Positions 15,984-24,358 of a DNA stretch of 64,000 nucleotides are shown here, piece by piece. The translations under genes and the position numbers were made by a program. The stretch spans positions 2,617,501 through 2,681,500 of the forward strand of contig NZ_OY762276.1 of the NCBI RefSeq assembly GCF_963665445.1. Reading direction: 5' to 3'. The notes below the pieces were generated by a model. That model was not told where the DNA came from, did not search any database, and saw nothing but the letters and a program-made list of their open reading frames with translations. Every line of letters starts with the position of its first letter. The stretch's first letter is position 1. Origin of the DNA: an uncultured Desulfobulbus sp. (lineage in GTDB: Bacteria > Desulfobacterota > Desulfobulbia > Desulfobulbales > Desulfobulbaceae).

Positions 15984-18373
15984 GCCTGCCTCTCCTTTAG
16001 CCATGCATCAGGCCAATTTTCCGGACCACACTCATCCGCCAACTGCCTGATCCTGGCAATGCTCTCTTTATCCGAGGCGCCAATGAAGGCGAGTGCCCGA
16101 GGACCAAGCGCCAGCTGCACCAACCTTCGTCCATCGGGCGCGATGATGTAGTAGTCGCGTTTGGGAATAGCATTGGCGACAATTTCTATCTGACGGCTAT
16201 TCAAGCCGATATCGACATACAGGTTGCATTGATTTTCCTGCCGCGCCGAATGGTTGGGCAGCAAAATCTTGGTTGGACAGGATTCGACCAAGACATCCAT
16301 TATTCCTGAATTTCTGGCATCAGAAAGACTTTGGGTGGCGAGCACCACTGCGCAATTGGCTTTACGAAGGACTTTCAACCACTCTCGTATCTTTGCCCGA
16401 AACACCGGATGGCCAAGCATCACCCAGGCCTCATCCAAAATCAGCAACGAGGGCTGCCCTGTCAGCGATTTTTCAAACCGACGAAAGAGGTACAGAAGCA
16501 CGGGGATCATGTTGGCCTCCCCCATCTCCATCAGATCCTCGATCTCGAACACCATGAACGGTGAAACAGCTAGGCTATCTTCCTTGGCATCCAGCAGATG
16601 CCCCATGGCACCCTTGCCGGTGTAATGGGTCAGGGCTACTTTCAATTCTTCATCCTGGCAGACATGCCAGAAATCAGTCAACGAACGCATATGCCCCGGA
16701 TTATGCCGCAAGGTTGCAAGGGCAGTGTGGATGGCATTACGGTGCACCGACAGAATGGTCAACTTCTGTAGTTCGGCCAGGGAAGCGATCCAGTTGGCTG
16801 CCCATGAAAATTCTGTTTCTGATTCATCAATGCACTGAAAGGGGGCAAAGGAGAGCGCCTCATGGCCGATGTTGTAATGGTCACCACCAGCTCCCATGCA
16901 GAGTGGATACAAACTCATACCCTTATCAAAGGCGGCAATCTGTGCATTGTGGTACCCGCGAAACTGCGCCGCAATCAGCCCTAACAGGGTACTCTTGCCG
17001 GAGCCCGTTGGTCCGACAACAAAGGTATGCCCCAAATCACCGGCATGAAGGTTGAACCAAAACGGTGTTGAGCCGTCCGTGGTCAACACGGAAAGTGGTC
17101 GCGACCGGGGCGGATAAAAGGGGCAAGGAGAGAACCGACTTCCTGTCCATGTTGTGGCCAGCGGCAGGAGGTCAGCAAGATTTAAGGTATTCACCAAAGG
17201 CCGGCGGATATTGGCGTAGCTATTCCCCGGGTGTGTTCCCAGCCAGGACTCAAGAACATTCACCGATTCGATCCGGCAACCAAACCCGAGCGTCTGCACC
17301 ACTTTCCTGAGTTCCCGGGCCATGTCGTGCAACTCGTCAAGCCGGTTGTGGCGCAACTCGATACAGGAACTGAGATAGCCTATACCAACCATGCCTGACT
17401 GAACTTCCAAAAGGGCCTCTTCAGCATCATCCCGCATCATTTGGGCGTCACGGTTCACCCGTGCATTCGGATTGTTCAGGAAGAGATCCAGGAATCTGAA
17501 CATCTGCTGCTGCCAGCCCTTGCGGTACATATTGACCTCTTTTGTTCCATCCAACTGGTCCAGACAGATAAACCGGGTCGAAAACCGATAGGGCAAAGAC
17601 AGACTATCGAACGCGGAAAGCATTGACGGCCAGGACTCATGGGGCAAACCATCGATGGCCAGCATCGCCAGATATTGATCACCAACACGCGGTTGCAGAC
17701 CACCAATCAAATCGATGCCGCCAAGAATGGTATCCAGGTACATAGGCACGCTAGGCACTCGCATTGGAAAACGCTCTCCGACCAGGCAGCGCTGGAGATG
17801 AGACAGCAGTGAAGAGAAGACCACTCCACCCTCCTCATATTCCGCCAGTCGCTCCATCCGTAAAACCGAGGACAAGGAGTCTTCCAGTTCGGAAAGTGTG
17901 GCAACAAAATCATTCAGGCTGCGATCCATGCTGCTACCAGCGTCGCCGGTGCGAATTGATTGCTGCATCTTGGTCGTGTTCAAATCCGGTTTGTAGATGA
18001 CGCTCAACACGGTTTCGGTTTTGAAGCAGAGGCCACTGCCAAAAAATGCACGCCGCTCTTCATCGATCAATCGCGTTACCGGATCCGGAAAATAACCGCT
18101 TTCAACCGGCGGATAGGCCTGGTGTGGGCAGCGGATCGCGTCCACATGCAGCATCCAACCGGTGCCCAGCCGCTTTATGGCGTTGTTCACCTGGCGAGAC
18201 ACCCAGGCCAGCTCATCCGGGGTGGATCCGGCCGTATCCGGTCCCGCAAAGGACCAGGATGCCAGAAAAGAGCCATCCTTGTTGAGCACAACACCGGGAG
18301 CAATCAGGGCCGCGTAGGGCAACAGATCAGGCAGCCCTTTCGCGGTTGAACGGTAGTCGACAAGCTTCAACAC
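15980..18373 (-). CDS. trbE: TrbE/VirB4 transfer ATPase
   Basis: About 797 residues. It is the large ATPase that powers pilus assembly and channel function. CagE/TrbE/VirB features include LLPYAALIAPGVVLNKDGSF near the N terminus, Walker A VGPTGSGKST in the C-terminal half and Walker B LLILDEAWVML. A longer open frame starts at 18505, but I place the start at the GTG at 18373: GGAGGG lies six bases before it, the protein then begins MLKLVDYRST as TrbE proteins do, and it overlaps the trbD stop. Confidence 0.92.
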   Translation of the reverse strand: MLKLVDYRSTAKGLPDLLPYAALIAPGVVLNKDGSFLASWSFAGPDTAGSTPDELAWVSRQVNNAIKRLGTGWMLHVDAIRCPHQAYPPVESGYFPDPVTRLIDEERRAFFGSGLCFKTETVLSVIYKPDLNTTKMQQSIRTGDAGSSMDRSLNDFVATLSELEDSLSSVLRMERLAEYEEGGVVFSSLLSHLQRCLVGERFPMRVPSVPMYLDTILGGIDLIGGLQPRVGDQYLAMLAIDGLPHESWPSMLSAFDSLSLPYRFSTRFICLDQLDGTKEVNMYRKGWQQQMFRFLDLFLNNPNARVNRDAQMMRDDAEEALLEVQSGMVGIGYLSSCIELRHNRLDELHDMARELRKVVQTLGFGCRIESVNVLESWLGTHPGNSYANIRRPLVNTLNLADLLPLATTWTGSRFSPCPFYPPRSRPLSVLTTDGSTPFWFNLHAGDLGHTFVVGPTGSGKSTLLGLIAAQFRGYHNAQIAAFDKGMSLYPLCMGAGGDHYNIGHEALSFAPFQCIDESETEFSWAANWIASLAELQKLTILSVHRNAIHTALATLRHNPGHMRSLTDFWHVCQDEELKVALTHYTGKGAMGHLLDAKEDSLAVSPFMVFEIEDLMEMGEANMIPVLLYLFRRFEKSLTGQPSLLILDEAWVMLGHPVFRAKIREWLKVLRKANCAVVLATQSLSDARNSGIMDVLVESCPTKILLPNHSARQENQCNLYVDIGLNSRQIEIVANAIPKRDYYIIAPDGRRLVQLALGPRALAFIGASDKESIARIRQLADECGPENWPDAWLKERQA

Positions 18374-18660
18374 TTGAACCCTCCCACGAGTTTCCAACGC
18401 GAAGTTCTGGCCGGATAGTATTCCTGCTGCCCGATATGCCGTGCCCATATCTTGGACATCAAGGGATCGTGTTTTGCCATGAGCCGAAGAACGGCTATCG
18501 AACACAACCAGAATCCCAGCGCGGACAGGCCAGCAATAATGGTCATGCCGCCAACACCGACCAAAAACGCGATCAAGGCGCTGAACATCACCAGTTCACG
18601 CTCCGCTCCAAACACCAGATTATGGCGGTGCAGGCTCTGTCTGATCGGCACGGTGCGCAT
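18367..18660 (-). CDS. trbD: TrbD/VirB3 membrane protein
   Basis: 97-residue VirB3-type protein. The N terminus begins MRTVPIRQSLHRHNLVFGAERELVMF, matching the pattern of TrbD (IRRSL-x-R/H-x-LxxGxERELV), and is followed by two adjacent membrane helices (FSALIAFLVGVGGMTII and GLSALGFWLCSIAVLRLMA). The C terminus ends in Arg/Tyr-rich sequence typical of the family. It overlaps the trbE GTG start and starts on the last base of trbC, so it is embedded in the operon. Confidence 0.92.
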   Translation of the reverse strand: MRTVPIRQSLHRHNLVFGAERELVMFSALIAFLVGVGGMTIIAGLSALGFWLCSIAVLRLMAKHDPLMSKIWARHIGQQEYYPARTSRWKLVGGFKC

Positions 18661-18971
18661 CAGATCACCGCGCCAGAGAAGGAAAACACACTGTTGACGA
18701 TGGAGGTGGCAAAGGCGATGAAGCTGATACCGAAGACCACCTGCAGCAGCAGCTTGAACCCACCGGAAAGATCATCCTTATTGAGGATGAAAATCACGCC
18801 GCACAGGGCCATGGCCACGATGGAGATCCATTTACCTGCTGGCCCGGTGACGGTATTGACCACCTTCTCCAAGGGGCTGGAAAATTCGGTGATACCACCG
18901 GAGGCGGATGCCAGCTCCGGAACGGCGACGATGGCCAAGAGCAAAAGAGACAGGGCAAGCTTGTTACGCAT
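18660..18971 (-). CDS. trbC: TrbC/VirB2 pilin precursor
   Basis: 103-residue pilin precursor. A signal peptide (MRNKLALSLLLLAIVAVPELASA) is followed by a short loop and two hydrophobic helices (WISIVAMALCGVIFIL and LLLQVVFGISFIAFATSIV) separated by the basic NKDDLSGGFK turn, the usual VirB2 layout. In RP4 the pilin is trimmed and cyclised by TraF, and a traF gene is present downstream. I chose the ATG at 18971, which overlaps the end of trbB. Confidence 0.92.
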   Translation of the reverse strand: MRNKLALSLLLLAIVAVPELASASGGITEFSSPLEKVVNTVTGPAGKWISIVAMALCGVIFILNKDDLSGGFKLLLQVVFGISFIAFATSIVNSVFSFSGAVI

Positions 18972-19911
18972 GATAAACAACCTCAGTTTGATAGGTATGG
19001 GTTATGGCATCGTAGCCATGGATACGCAGGACTTCTGAAATTCTGCGGCCAGAAGGTACGCGTTTGATAAAAATGACCAAGCCAACGCTTTTACCGATGA
19101 GCTTTTGCTTGGGCGCAGGTGTCGCCTCGGCGATCAATTCCTCAAGGCGATCCAGGCCCTCGGCCGCACTATTAGCGTGAACCGTTGCAATGCCGCCGGG
19201 ATGACCAGTGTTCCATGCCTTGAGCAGATCAAGGGCCGCTCCATCTCGAACCTCACCGATGATGATTCTGGTTGGTCGGTAGCGCATGGTCACCTTGACC
19301 AACCGCCGCATATCCACATGATCCGAGGTCCTGAAGAACACCGTATTCTCGCTTTTTGACTGCAGTTCCATGGTGTCTTCCAGGATCAACAATCGGTCCA
19401 GCGGACAGATACCGGCAAGCGCACGGATCAATGCATTCACCAGGGTGGTTTTGCCGGAGCCGGTTCCGCCGACAACAAGAATGTTCGCCCTGCCCTTCAA
19501 TGCCTCATGGAGAACCGGCACCAGGTCAGGATCCAGAATTCCCGCCTTGACGTACTCATCGAGCCCGAAGACTCGGCTGGCCTTTTTGCGGATGGTAAAG
19601 CTTGGAGAGGAGACCACCGGAGGCATCAGCCCTTCGAAGCGGGATCCATCCAAAGGGAGTTCGCCTTCGATAATCGGCTGTTCAACGGTAACGCTGCTGC
19701 CAAGCCCAGAGGCGACCAACGAAAGCACCAATCGCGCCTGCTCTGGTGCCATATCCGACTCAGGCTCCATTTCACGACCCAACTTCTCGACCCAAATCTT
19801 GCCATCAGGATTGAGCATCACCTCCACCACGTCAGGATCCCGCAAAGCGGACATGATCACCGGACCAAGATTATGCTCGAGTGAAACAAGCAATCGATTA
19901 TCTGCAATCAT
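18964..19911 (-). CDS. trbB: TrbB/VirB11 secretion ATPase
   Basis: 315-residue hexameric ATPase of the VirB11/PulE family that drives the type IV channel from the cytoplasmic side. Walker A GGTGSGKTT lies near residues 148-156, the Asp box is RLLILEDTMEL, Walker B is RIIIGEVRDGAALDLL and the His box is HPGGIATVHAN. I chose the ATG at 19911, preceded by GGAG eight bases upstream; a GTG one codon earlier is also possible. First gene of the trb block, 11 bp after the TraM-like gene. Confidence 0.95.
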   Translation of the reverse strand: MIADNRLLVSLEHNLGPVIMSALRDPDVVEVMLNPDGKIWVEKLGREMEPESDMAPEQARLVLSLVASGLGSSVTVEQPIIEGELPLDGSRFEGLMPPVVSSPSFTIRKKASRVFGLDEYVKAGILDPDLVPVLHEALKGRANILVVGGTGSGKTTLVNALIRALAGICPLDRLLILEDTMELQSKSENTVFFRTSDHVDMRRLVKVTMRYRPTRIIIGEVRDGAALDLLKAWNTGHPGGIATVHANSAAEGLDRLEELIAEATPAPKQKLIGKSVGLVIFIKRVPSGRRISEVLRIHGYDAITHTYQTEVVYHA

Positions 19912-19922
19912 CACCCTTCTCC

Positions 19923-20354
19923 TTATCGCAAAATGAACACGGCCACGTTGACCAAGGCCGAGACGGTGACAATGGCAGCCAACCAGAACAGGTTCTGGCT
20001 AAACTTTCCCATTTTCAGGGTGTTCTCGGAAAACAAGCGGGACATTTCCGCCGCCGATGCGCTCGAGAGGCTCTCCCCCAAATGGGTTGCAGTCTGCTCC
20101 ACAGACTTGATGTATCCGTCTGTTCGTTCCGCAAGAATGGCCGTGAGCGCTTTACGATGGCGATCAAGCAACTTTTCTTCTTCCGAGAGAAAGGCGTTGA
20201 GAACGGTGACAACCATCAAGATCGGGTCATCGGGAGAGACTGAGGTTGAGTTTTTCATGGCCAACAGCATCCGGACTTCTTCCAAACTGAGGCCGATGCC
20301 ATCAGGGAGTTCCGGTATTGCCTGCTCTGTTTGCAATACGTCTTGAGTTTCCAT
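19923..20354 (-). CDS. traM: TraM-like transfer protein (RP4 Tra1 type)
   Basis: 143-residue protein with a soluble, helical N-terminal part (LSLEEVRMLLAMKNS, EEEKLLDRHRKALTAIL) and one C-terminal membrane helix (LFWLAAIVTVSALVNVAVFIL). RP4 TraM has a similar size and a single C-terminal anchor and is encoded beside TraL, as here. Its exact role in RP4 transfer is not settled. It begins 12 bp after the traL stop. Assignment is by synteny and architecture. Confidence 0.65.
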   Translation of the reverse strand: METQDVLQTEQAIPELPDGIGLSLEEVRMLLAMKNSTSVSPDDPILMVVTVLNAFLSEEEKLLDRHRKALTAILAERTDGYIKSVEQTATHLGESLSSASAAEMSRLFSENTLKMGKFSQNLFWLAAIVTVSALVNVAVFILR

Positions 20355-20366
20355 ACCTCTTCCCTT

Positions 20367-21101
20367 TCACTGAGCCTCGATCAGCTGCGCCTTGTCGACT
20401 TCCCGGGATACTTCGCCCCAGAAAGTCTTTAAGCGCTGTCGCACCATGACCGGTTGATTGGAATGAATGGCGGCTTCAAAGGTTTCTCGGCGGGAAAGCA
20501 AGGCTTCCAGGTCCTTGCCAAAGGTCGACTGTTTACGAGCAGGGACCTCGATGATGGAACGAAATTGGCTGTAATGCTCCTGGTAGACCTTGAAATCCTC
20601 AAAGACCTTGCCGTTCATGGCAATATCCCCGAAATACCGGTTCAACCAGACGACGATTGATGCGGAGGGAAAGGAGGTGGCCAAAGTTTTTAGACCGGAT
20701 GCGGTATCAACAACGGCCTGCCCACCAGTCATCACCGTATGCAACAAAACCGCATGCCCTTCCTGATTGAGAAGCTCAAGCGCGGCATTGTCCTTGAGAT
20801 ACGAGCAAAGAGGCAGGAACGTGGATGCACCGTTATCAATGACGATATGGCTGTCTTCTGTTTGCTCCAGAATGGTTTCCATGAGGAAATCAAACCGGCG
20901 TTGATCGATATCATCTCCGTCCATAATATCGAGCGACTGCACAGACAGCGCTTTATAGCCCGAGAAGGTCGCGTTAACGGGATCGGTGTCGACCCCGGTG
21001 ACAGCAATCCCCTGCTGCTGCAAATACTGGTAGAGCAGAGAGGCGATCAGCGATTTCCCTACCCCACCCTTTCCCTGCAAAACAAAATGAACGGTGCTCA
21101 T
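20367..21101 (-). CDS. traL: TraL-like ParA-family ATPase
   Basis: 244-residue P-loop ATPase of the MinD/ParA superfamily. The deviant Walker A QGKGGVGKS lies at residues 9-17, and GVDTDPVNATFSGY and SHIVIDNGAS are the following motifs. RP4 TraL has about the same length and is encoded next to TraM, so I read this as TraL rather than a partition ParA; no parB-like gene or parS cluster adjoins it. First gene of the leftward transfer operon, with GAGGGAG before its ATG. Confidence 0.75.
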   Translation of the reverse strand: MSTVHFVLQGKGGVGKSLIASLLYQYLQQQGIAVTGVDTDPVNATFSGYKALSVQSLDIMDGDDIDQRRFDFLMETILEQTEDSHIVIDNGASTFLPLCSYLKDNAALELLNQEGHAVLLHTVMTGGQAVVDTASGLKTLATSFPSASIVVWLNRYFGDIAMNGKVFEDFKVYQEHYSQFRSIIEVPARKQSTFGKDLEALLSRRETFEAAIHSNQPVMVRQRLKTFWGEVSREVDKAQLIEAQ

Positions 21102-21245
21102 AGTGGTTCAACTCCCTCTGTGTTGTTCTTCCTGGAGTGCCTTTCTTTTTTTTAAGAATATTTTAAATACTTTTACTGCGTGGCGCCCTTGGCGACATCA
21201 TCCTGATATTTCGATATTAATCCGTAACAGAACTCCCCTTTCCCC
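21102..21245 (-). promoter_or_regulatory. Presumed promoter region of the transfer operon
   Basis: This A+T-rich gap between traL and the iterons is the only sizeable space upstream of the 16-kb leftward operon. Read leftward it holds a TTTAAAATATT stretch as a possible -10 region and GAGGGAG before traL. I cannot fix the start of transcription. Confidence 0.4.
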
Positions 21246-21450
21246 TACCTGCTATGCCACGCTTCGCTACCCGCTATGCCACGGTTTGCCTACCTGCTAC
21301 GCCACACCACCTACCCGCTACGCCACGTCTACCTACCCGCTGTGCCACGCCTCCCTACCCGCTACGCCACGGGTACCTACCCTCTATGCCACGCCTTCCT
21401 ACCTGCTATGCCACGGGGTACGAGTCGGTTTTCTACCTGCTACGCCACGC
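21246..21450. repeat. Nine iterons, oriV-like replication origin
   Basis: Nine direct copies of a unit with consensus TACCYGCTAYGCCACG start at 21246, 21268, 21291, 21312, 21334, 21356, 21378, 21400 and 21434. Spacing is 21-23 bp (two turns of the helix) for the first eight, and the last is offset by 34 bp. They directly adjoin, and slightly overlap, the 3' end of a TrfA-like initiator gene. In RK2/RP4 and other iteron plasmids such arrays bind the initiator and set copy number, so this is a strong candidate for the vegetative origin. The A+T-rich sequence just to the left could be the unwinding element. Confidence 0.9.
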
Positions 21451-22276
21451 TGTCCTCGGTTCGCGGGAAGACATGAACCTTGTCCTCGGCATCGATACTC
21501 CAGGACCCAATAGCCTCGATTTCGATTAGCTCATTGAGCGCCTTCTTGAGCTGTTGGCGAAATTTGTAGAGCTCTTTGCAGGTCGACCGACTCATCTGAC
21601 AGATTGTCGCGGTCTTCAGGGGGTACAACTCAGTGCTGCTGTACAGACCATGTAGCCATTTCGCGAGATTGTTCCTGAGACAAAGCCTCTTGCGCCATTC
21701 CAGAGAGGTCCAGCCAAGATCCAGCAACGAACCCAGGTCGGCATTGACCCGCAGAAAAAATCTGTTTGTGACCGAGTCATGGTAGAAATCGTAAATGAGC
21801 GGCCCACCATAAATGCGCATTTTTCTCAGCACTGGCTGGGGAACGTTATCCCCGTACTGAACCTCAACAAGACAGGCACAGAGGCGCCTGATGGAATTGA
21901 ACAGCGAATCCTGGCCCGATTTCCCAGGTTTTTTGTTCAACTCCTTTAGAAAGCCCCGAACCGAAAACTCCACCAAACCGCTTGTTTTTCGTATCGCGGC
22001 TTGTTGCGCAGCAAGATGGACGGCATGAAGCATTACATCTAAATCTCCTTGATCGAGCGATCCGCCTGTGAAGTAGATGGTGACGTTTCGAAATGAATAA
22101 ATTTTATGCTTTTCCAGATACTTCCGGTGACCACGCTGCACCATGCCAAACATGGCGGATTGGAGAAAGGTGTTGGGGGCAACATGATTTTTCTGAGCCG
22201 CATCCGGCAGACGTGGCGTGTTGTATGGTTCAAGAATGCCAGGCAATTCAGGAATTGGTTTCCTCAAGATCTCCAT
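21440..22276 (-). CDS. trfA: TrfA-like plasmid replication initiator
   Basis: 278-residue initiator of the RK2 TrfA type, expected to bind the adjacent iterons and load the host replisome. Seen in the sequence: NTFLQSAMFGMVQRGHRKYLEK and KIYSFRNVTIYFTGGSLDQGD near the N terminus, then paired winged-helix-like regions and the C-terminal NNLAKWLHGLYSST. I chose the ATG at 22276, preceded by GGGAAAG; a GTG at 22288 is possible. The gene ends within the last iteron, an unusually tight packing of initiator and origin. Confidence 0.88.
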   Translation of the reverse strand: MEILRKPIPELPGILEPYNTPRLPDAAQKNHVAPNTFLQSAMFGMVQRGHRKYLEKHKIYSFRNVTIYFTGGSLDQGDLDVMLHAVHLAAQQAAIRKTSGLVEFSVRGFLKELNKKPGKSGQDSLFNSIRRLCACLVEVQYGDNVPQPVLRKMRIYGGPLIYDFYHDSVTNRFFLRVNADLGSLLDLGWTSLEWRKRLCLRNNLAKWLHGLYSSTELYPLKTATICQMSRSTCKELYKFRQQLKKALNELIEIEAIGSWSIDAEDKVHVFPRTEDSVA

Positions 22277-22451
22277 CTGCTTTCCCACATGCGCTTGCTC
22301 TGGCTACCGACTTTTGCTTGATGCCTCTTTGATCAAGCAAATCCATACCAACCAATTGTATTTTCCGTGTTTCCGGATGCATGTCTTTTGCTTGCCCAAA
22401 AATTCCTGCCTCAATTTGATATTCCACACTGCCTTTCTTACTTACTGCCAA
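22248..22451 (-). CDS. Possible small leader ORF overlapping the trfA start
   Basis: 67 codons in the trfA direction from a TTG at 22451, overlapping the first codons of trfA in another frame. The product begins MAVSKKGSVEYQIEAGIFG and has a normal composition but no recognised domain. The ribosome binding site is weak. It may be a translationally coupled leader or a chance frame. Confidence 0.25.
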   Translation of the reverse strand: MAVSKKGSVEYQIEAGIFGQAKDMHPETRKIQLVGMDLLDQRGIKQKSVARASACGKADGDLEETNS

Positions 22452-22797
22452 ACACGCCTTACCTGTCGCGAGGAGCCATGCTTAACAATTAAAGGTTTCA
22501 ATTTGATTTTTATCCCTATTATTTAATTTGCGTAAAAGGGCAAACTACTGCTATTATACGGCTATTAAAATTCGCAATACTGGACGAGCTGCATATTAAC
22601 GAGCCTGATTTCCTGCAACTTTTGAGACAACAGAGCACCTATTCTTCTTAGCATCGCCTTATTTTTTTTGTAGTTCGTTAATTGCGACACTTATATTTTT
22701 AAAAAAATAGTGCTTGTTTTTCTCCCGAAGTTAACGGCCTCTGCTTTTCCCCTATTTGCAGGTCGTTTTGTTTTACTACTTGTGAATCTGTTTTATT
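22452..22797. other. Divergent A+T-rich control region
   Basis: About 350 bp between trfA (leftward) and the CI-like regulator (rightward). It is A+T-rich with several runs of T and A and no supportable gene. Promoters for both flanking genes should lie here, but I could not choose between several weak -10-like hexamers. Confidence 0.4.
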
Positions 22798-22830
22798 CTG
22801 CTTTATTTTTTAATCCATTTTATAAAGCAG
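22798..22830. promoter_or_regulatory. Operator-like dyad upstream of the CI-like regulator
   Basis: CTGCTTTAT at 22798-22806 and its exact inverse ATAAAGCAG at 22822-22830 form a 9-bp perfect dyad with a 15-nt A+T-rich centre. It lies about 25 bp before the start of a helix-turn-helix gene, where an autoregulatory operator would be expected. Confidence 0.6.
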
Positions 22831-22855
22831 ATCAAGCAAAAACCTGGTGAGCCGA

Positions 22856-23323
22856 ATGGAATCTCTCAGTTTTGAAGATTTGTTCAAAAAAATTAAGAAG
22901 ATATCGAAAGGAAAAAATCAGAAAGGAGTAGCGCAAGCTCTTGGGATTTCTCCGCAAGCAATCACGGACGCCAAAAGGAAAAATAAAATCCCAGAAACCT
23001 GGTTTGACCTCATCGAGGAAAAATTCGGTCTCTCAAAAGACGAACTAATCTGCTACGAAGAAAAGACCGGCAAGGGAAAATTCTCCCCGACTGGCACCGG
23101 GCAGCCGCATGAAAAGGACAGCTATGATCAAATTATGGACGAATTCTTTGAACTCGTAAAAGAATGGCAAGTTGAAGAAAACGGACGAAACACCAGAACC
23201 GCCATAGACTTCATCCAGGAGTTTCCAAAACGTTTCGAAGAAATGGCGTTGTGGCAAAAAAAGAGGAAGGAAGAAAATACGACATCGCCGTTGCCGGAGG
23301 CGAAATCGGCTGGAGGGAATTAA
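22856..23323 (+). CDS. CI-like helix-turn-helix regulator
   Basis: About 155 residues. The N-terminal 65 residues match the CI-repressor DNA-binding domain: KNQKGVAQALGISPQAITDAKRKNKIPETWF, where the protein chooses its operator, then the LIEEKFGLSKDELI helix. The C-terminal half is charged and helical and has no S24 peptidase site, so it is unlikely to be cleaved in the SOS response like lambda CI. I chose the ATG at 22856, preceded by GGTGAG; a GTG at 22847 is also in frame. It may control the rightward accessory genes, trfA, or both. Confidence 0.8.
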   Translation: MESLSFEDLFKKIKKISKGKNQKGVAQALGISPQAITDAKRKNKIPETWFDLIEEKFGLSKDELICYEEKTGKGKFSPTGTGQPHEKDSYDQIMDEFFELVKEWQVEENGRNTRTAIDFIQEFPKRFEEMALWQKKRKEENTTSPLPEAKSAGGN

Positions 23324-23442
23324 ACGATTTTGCAGTAGGTTACTGGAGCAGGATCCTTAATTATATGGACGCCGGTAGTTGCCCCCGATGTTATCCTCTC
23401 TGGACAAGGTAATTGACGTATTCTTAAAACGGGAGGTCCCTC

Positions 23443-23763
23443 ATTCGTATCGATAAAGTTATCATATCGGAAATCATCAGGTTCATAGAAGACAATCCAA
23501 ATCTTGCCACTGGTGTAACGATAGGGGCCGCTATCGGAGCATTGATAGGTCTGATCCCATTCTTGGGGGCGATACTGGCACCCCTTGTATCAGCCATTTC
23601 CGCTTTGCTTGGGGGATTGGCAGGGGCGAGGCTTGACCGCGCCCAGGCGCCGGGACAAGGATGGGTAGGCGTTGTACAAGAGGTGATCATTGTTTCCCGA
23701 AAATTGTTCGGGTTACTTGCCTCTATTTTTATGGCCTTAAAAGAAAAGAAAAAAGATCAGTAA
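23443..23763 (+). CDS. Small hydrophobic protein, possible ATT start
   Basis: 106 residues if translation begins at the ATT at 23443, placed six bases after GGGAGG. There is no ATG, GTG or TTG between the upstream in-frame stop and a TTG at 23542, which would give only 73 residues and remove an amphipathic helix (IISEIIRFIEDNP). The product has a Gly/Ala-rich membrane region (GAAIGALIGLIPFLGAILAPLVSA, then LLGGLAGARL), a second short hydrophobic segment and a Lys-rich end. The glycine-zipper look recalls small pore-forming or membrane-associated proteins. I do not recognise the family. Confidence 0.5.
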   Translation: MRIDKVIISEIIRFIEDNPNLATGVTIGAAIGALIGLIPFLGAILAPLVSAISALLGGLAGARLDRAQAPGQGWVGVVQEVIIVSRKLFGLLASIFMALKEKKKDQ

Positions 23764-23793
23764 GTTGCTCAACAGAGCCCCGCAGAGTAATCA

Positions 23794-24351
23794 ATGCCCA
23801 AATTTTCAACCGCCATTATCGGCTCCCCTGCTCCACCGCCTTCCCAATCGGTCGATCCACTGATCGTCGAGCGCACAATATTCAACACCGACAGAACGCA
23901 CCGCTTTACGCTCTTCCGCTATTGGGGGAACCCGGATGACTATGCCTGCGGCATTAGCATGAACCCTTCCGGCGCAGCGGAAGACGTTGGTGATCCGACT
24001 GTGGACGGGATGGTCCGACGAGCCCGCGAGTATTGGGACGTCGGCGCCTACTACCAACTAAACGTCATGTCCATTCGAGGGACGTATTCGTCGGACCTGG
24101 CGACAACTTCAACGGTCAATCTCCCTGAAAACGACGAATGGATTCGACGAATTGCGGCCAAGGCCCGAATTGTGGTGGTGAGCTGGGGGAATCTCGGCCA
24201 CACCTCTGGCCGCGGACCTGCAGTGGAGGCAATCCTGCGAGAGGTGTGCACCCCCGAGAAAGTCTTCTGCTTTGGTAAAAACAAAAACGGATCTCCAGTG
24301 CATCCCCTCTATCAAAAACTGGACACCCCGCTGGTGCCATATTTTGGATAG
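23794..24351 (+). CDS. DUF1643 domain protein
   Basis: 185-residue protein with a DUF1643 domain: RTHRFTLFRYWGNPDDYACGISMNPSGA near residues 34-61, DPTV shortly after, then GAYYQLNVMSIRGT and VVVSWGNLG. Proteins of this family are common on plasmids and phages; the activity is not established to my knowledge. It starts the tightly spaced part of the rightward accessory block, and the next gene begins 7 bp after its stop, so the two are likely co-translated. Confidence 0.85.
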   Translation: MPKFSTAIIGSPAPPPSQSVDPLIVERTIFNTDRTHRFTLFRYWGNPDDYACGISMNPSGAAEDVGDPTVDGMVRRAREYWDVGAYYQLNVMSIRGTYSSDLATTSTVNLPENDEWIRRIAAKARIVVVSWGNLGHTSGRGPAVEAILREVCTPEKVFCFGKNKNGSPVHPLYQKLDTPLVPYFG

Positions 24352-24358
24352 TCGCCAT

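Noticed and set aside
20367-21101. ParA-type plasmid partition ATPase
   Set aside because: No parB-like gene or parS repeats adjoin it, and its length and position beside a TraM-like gene fit RP4 TraL better.
21246-21450. Iteron array as a CRISPR array
   Set aside because: The unit repeats every 22 bp with only 5-7 variable bases between copies, no spacers of proper length and no cas genes.
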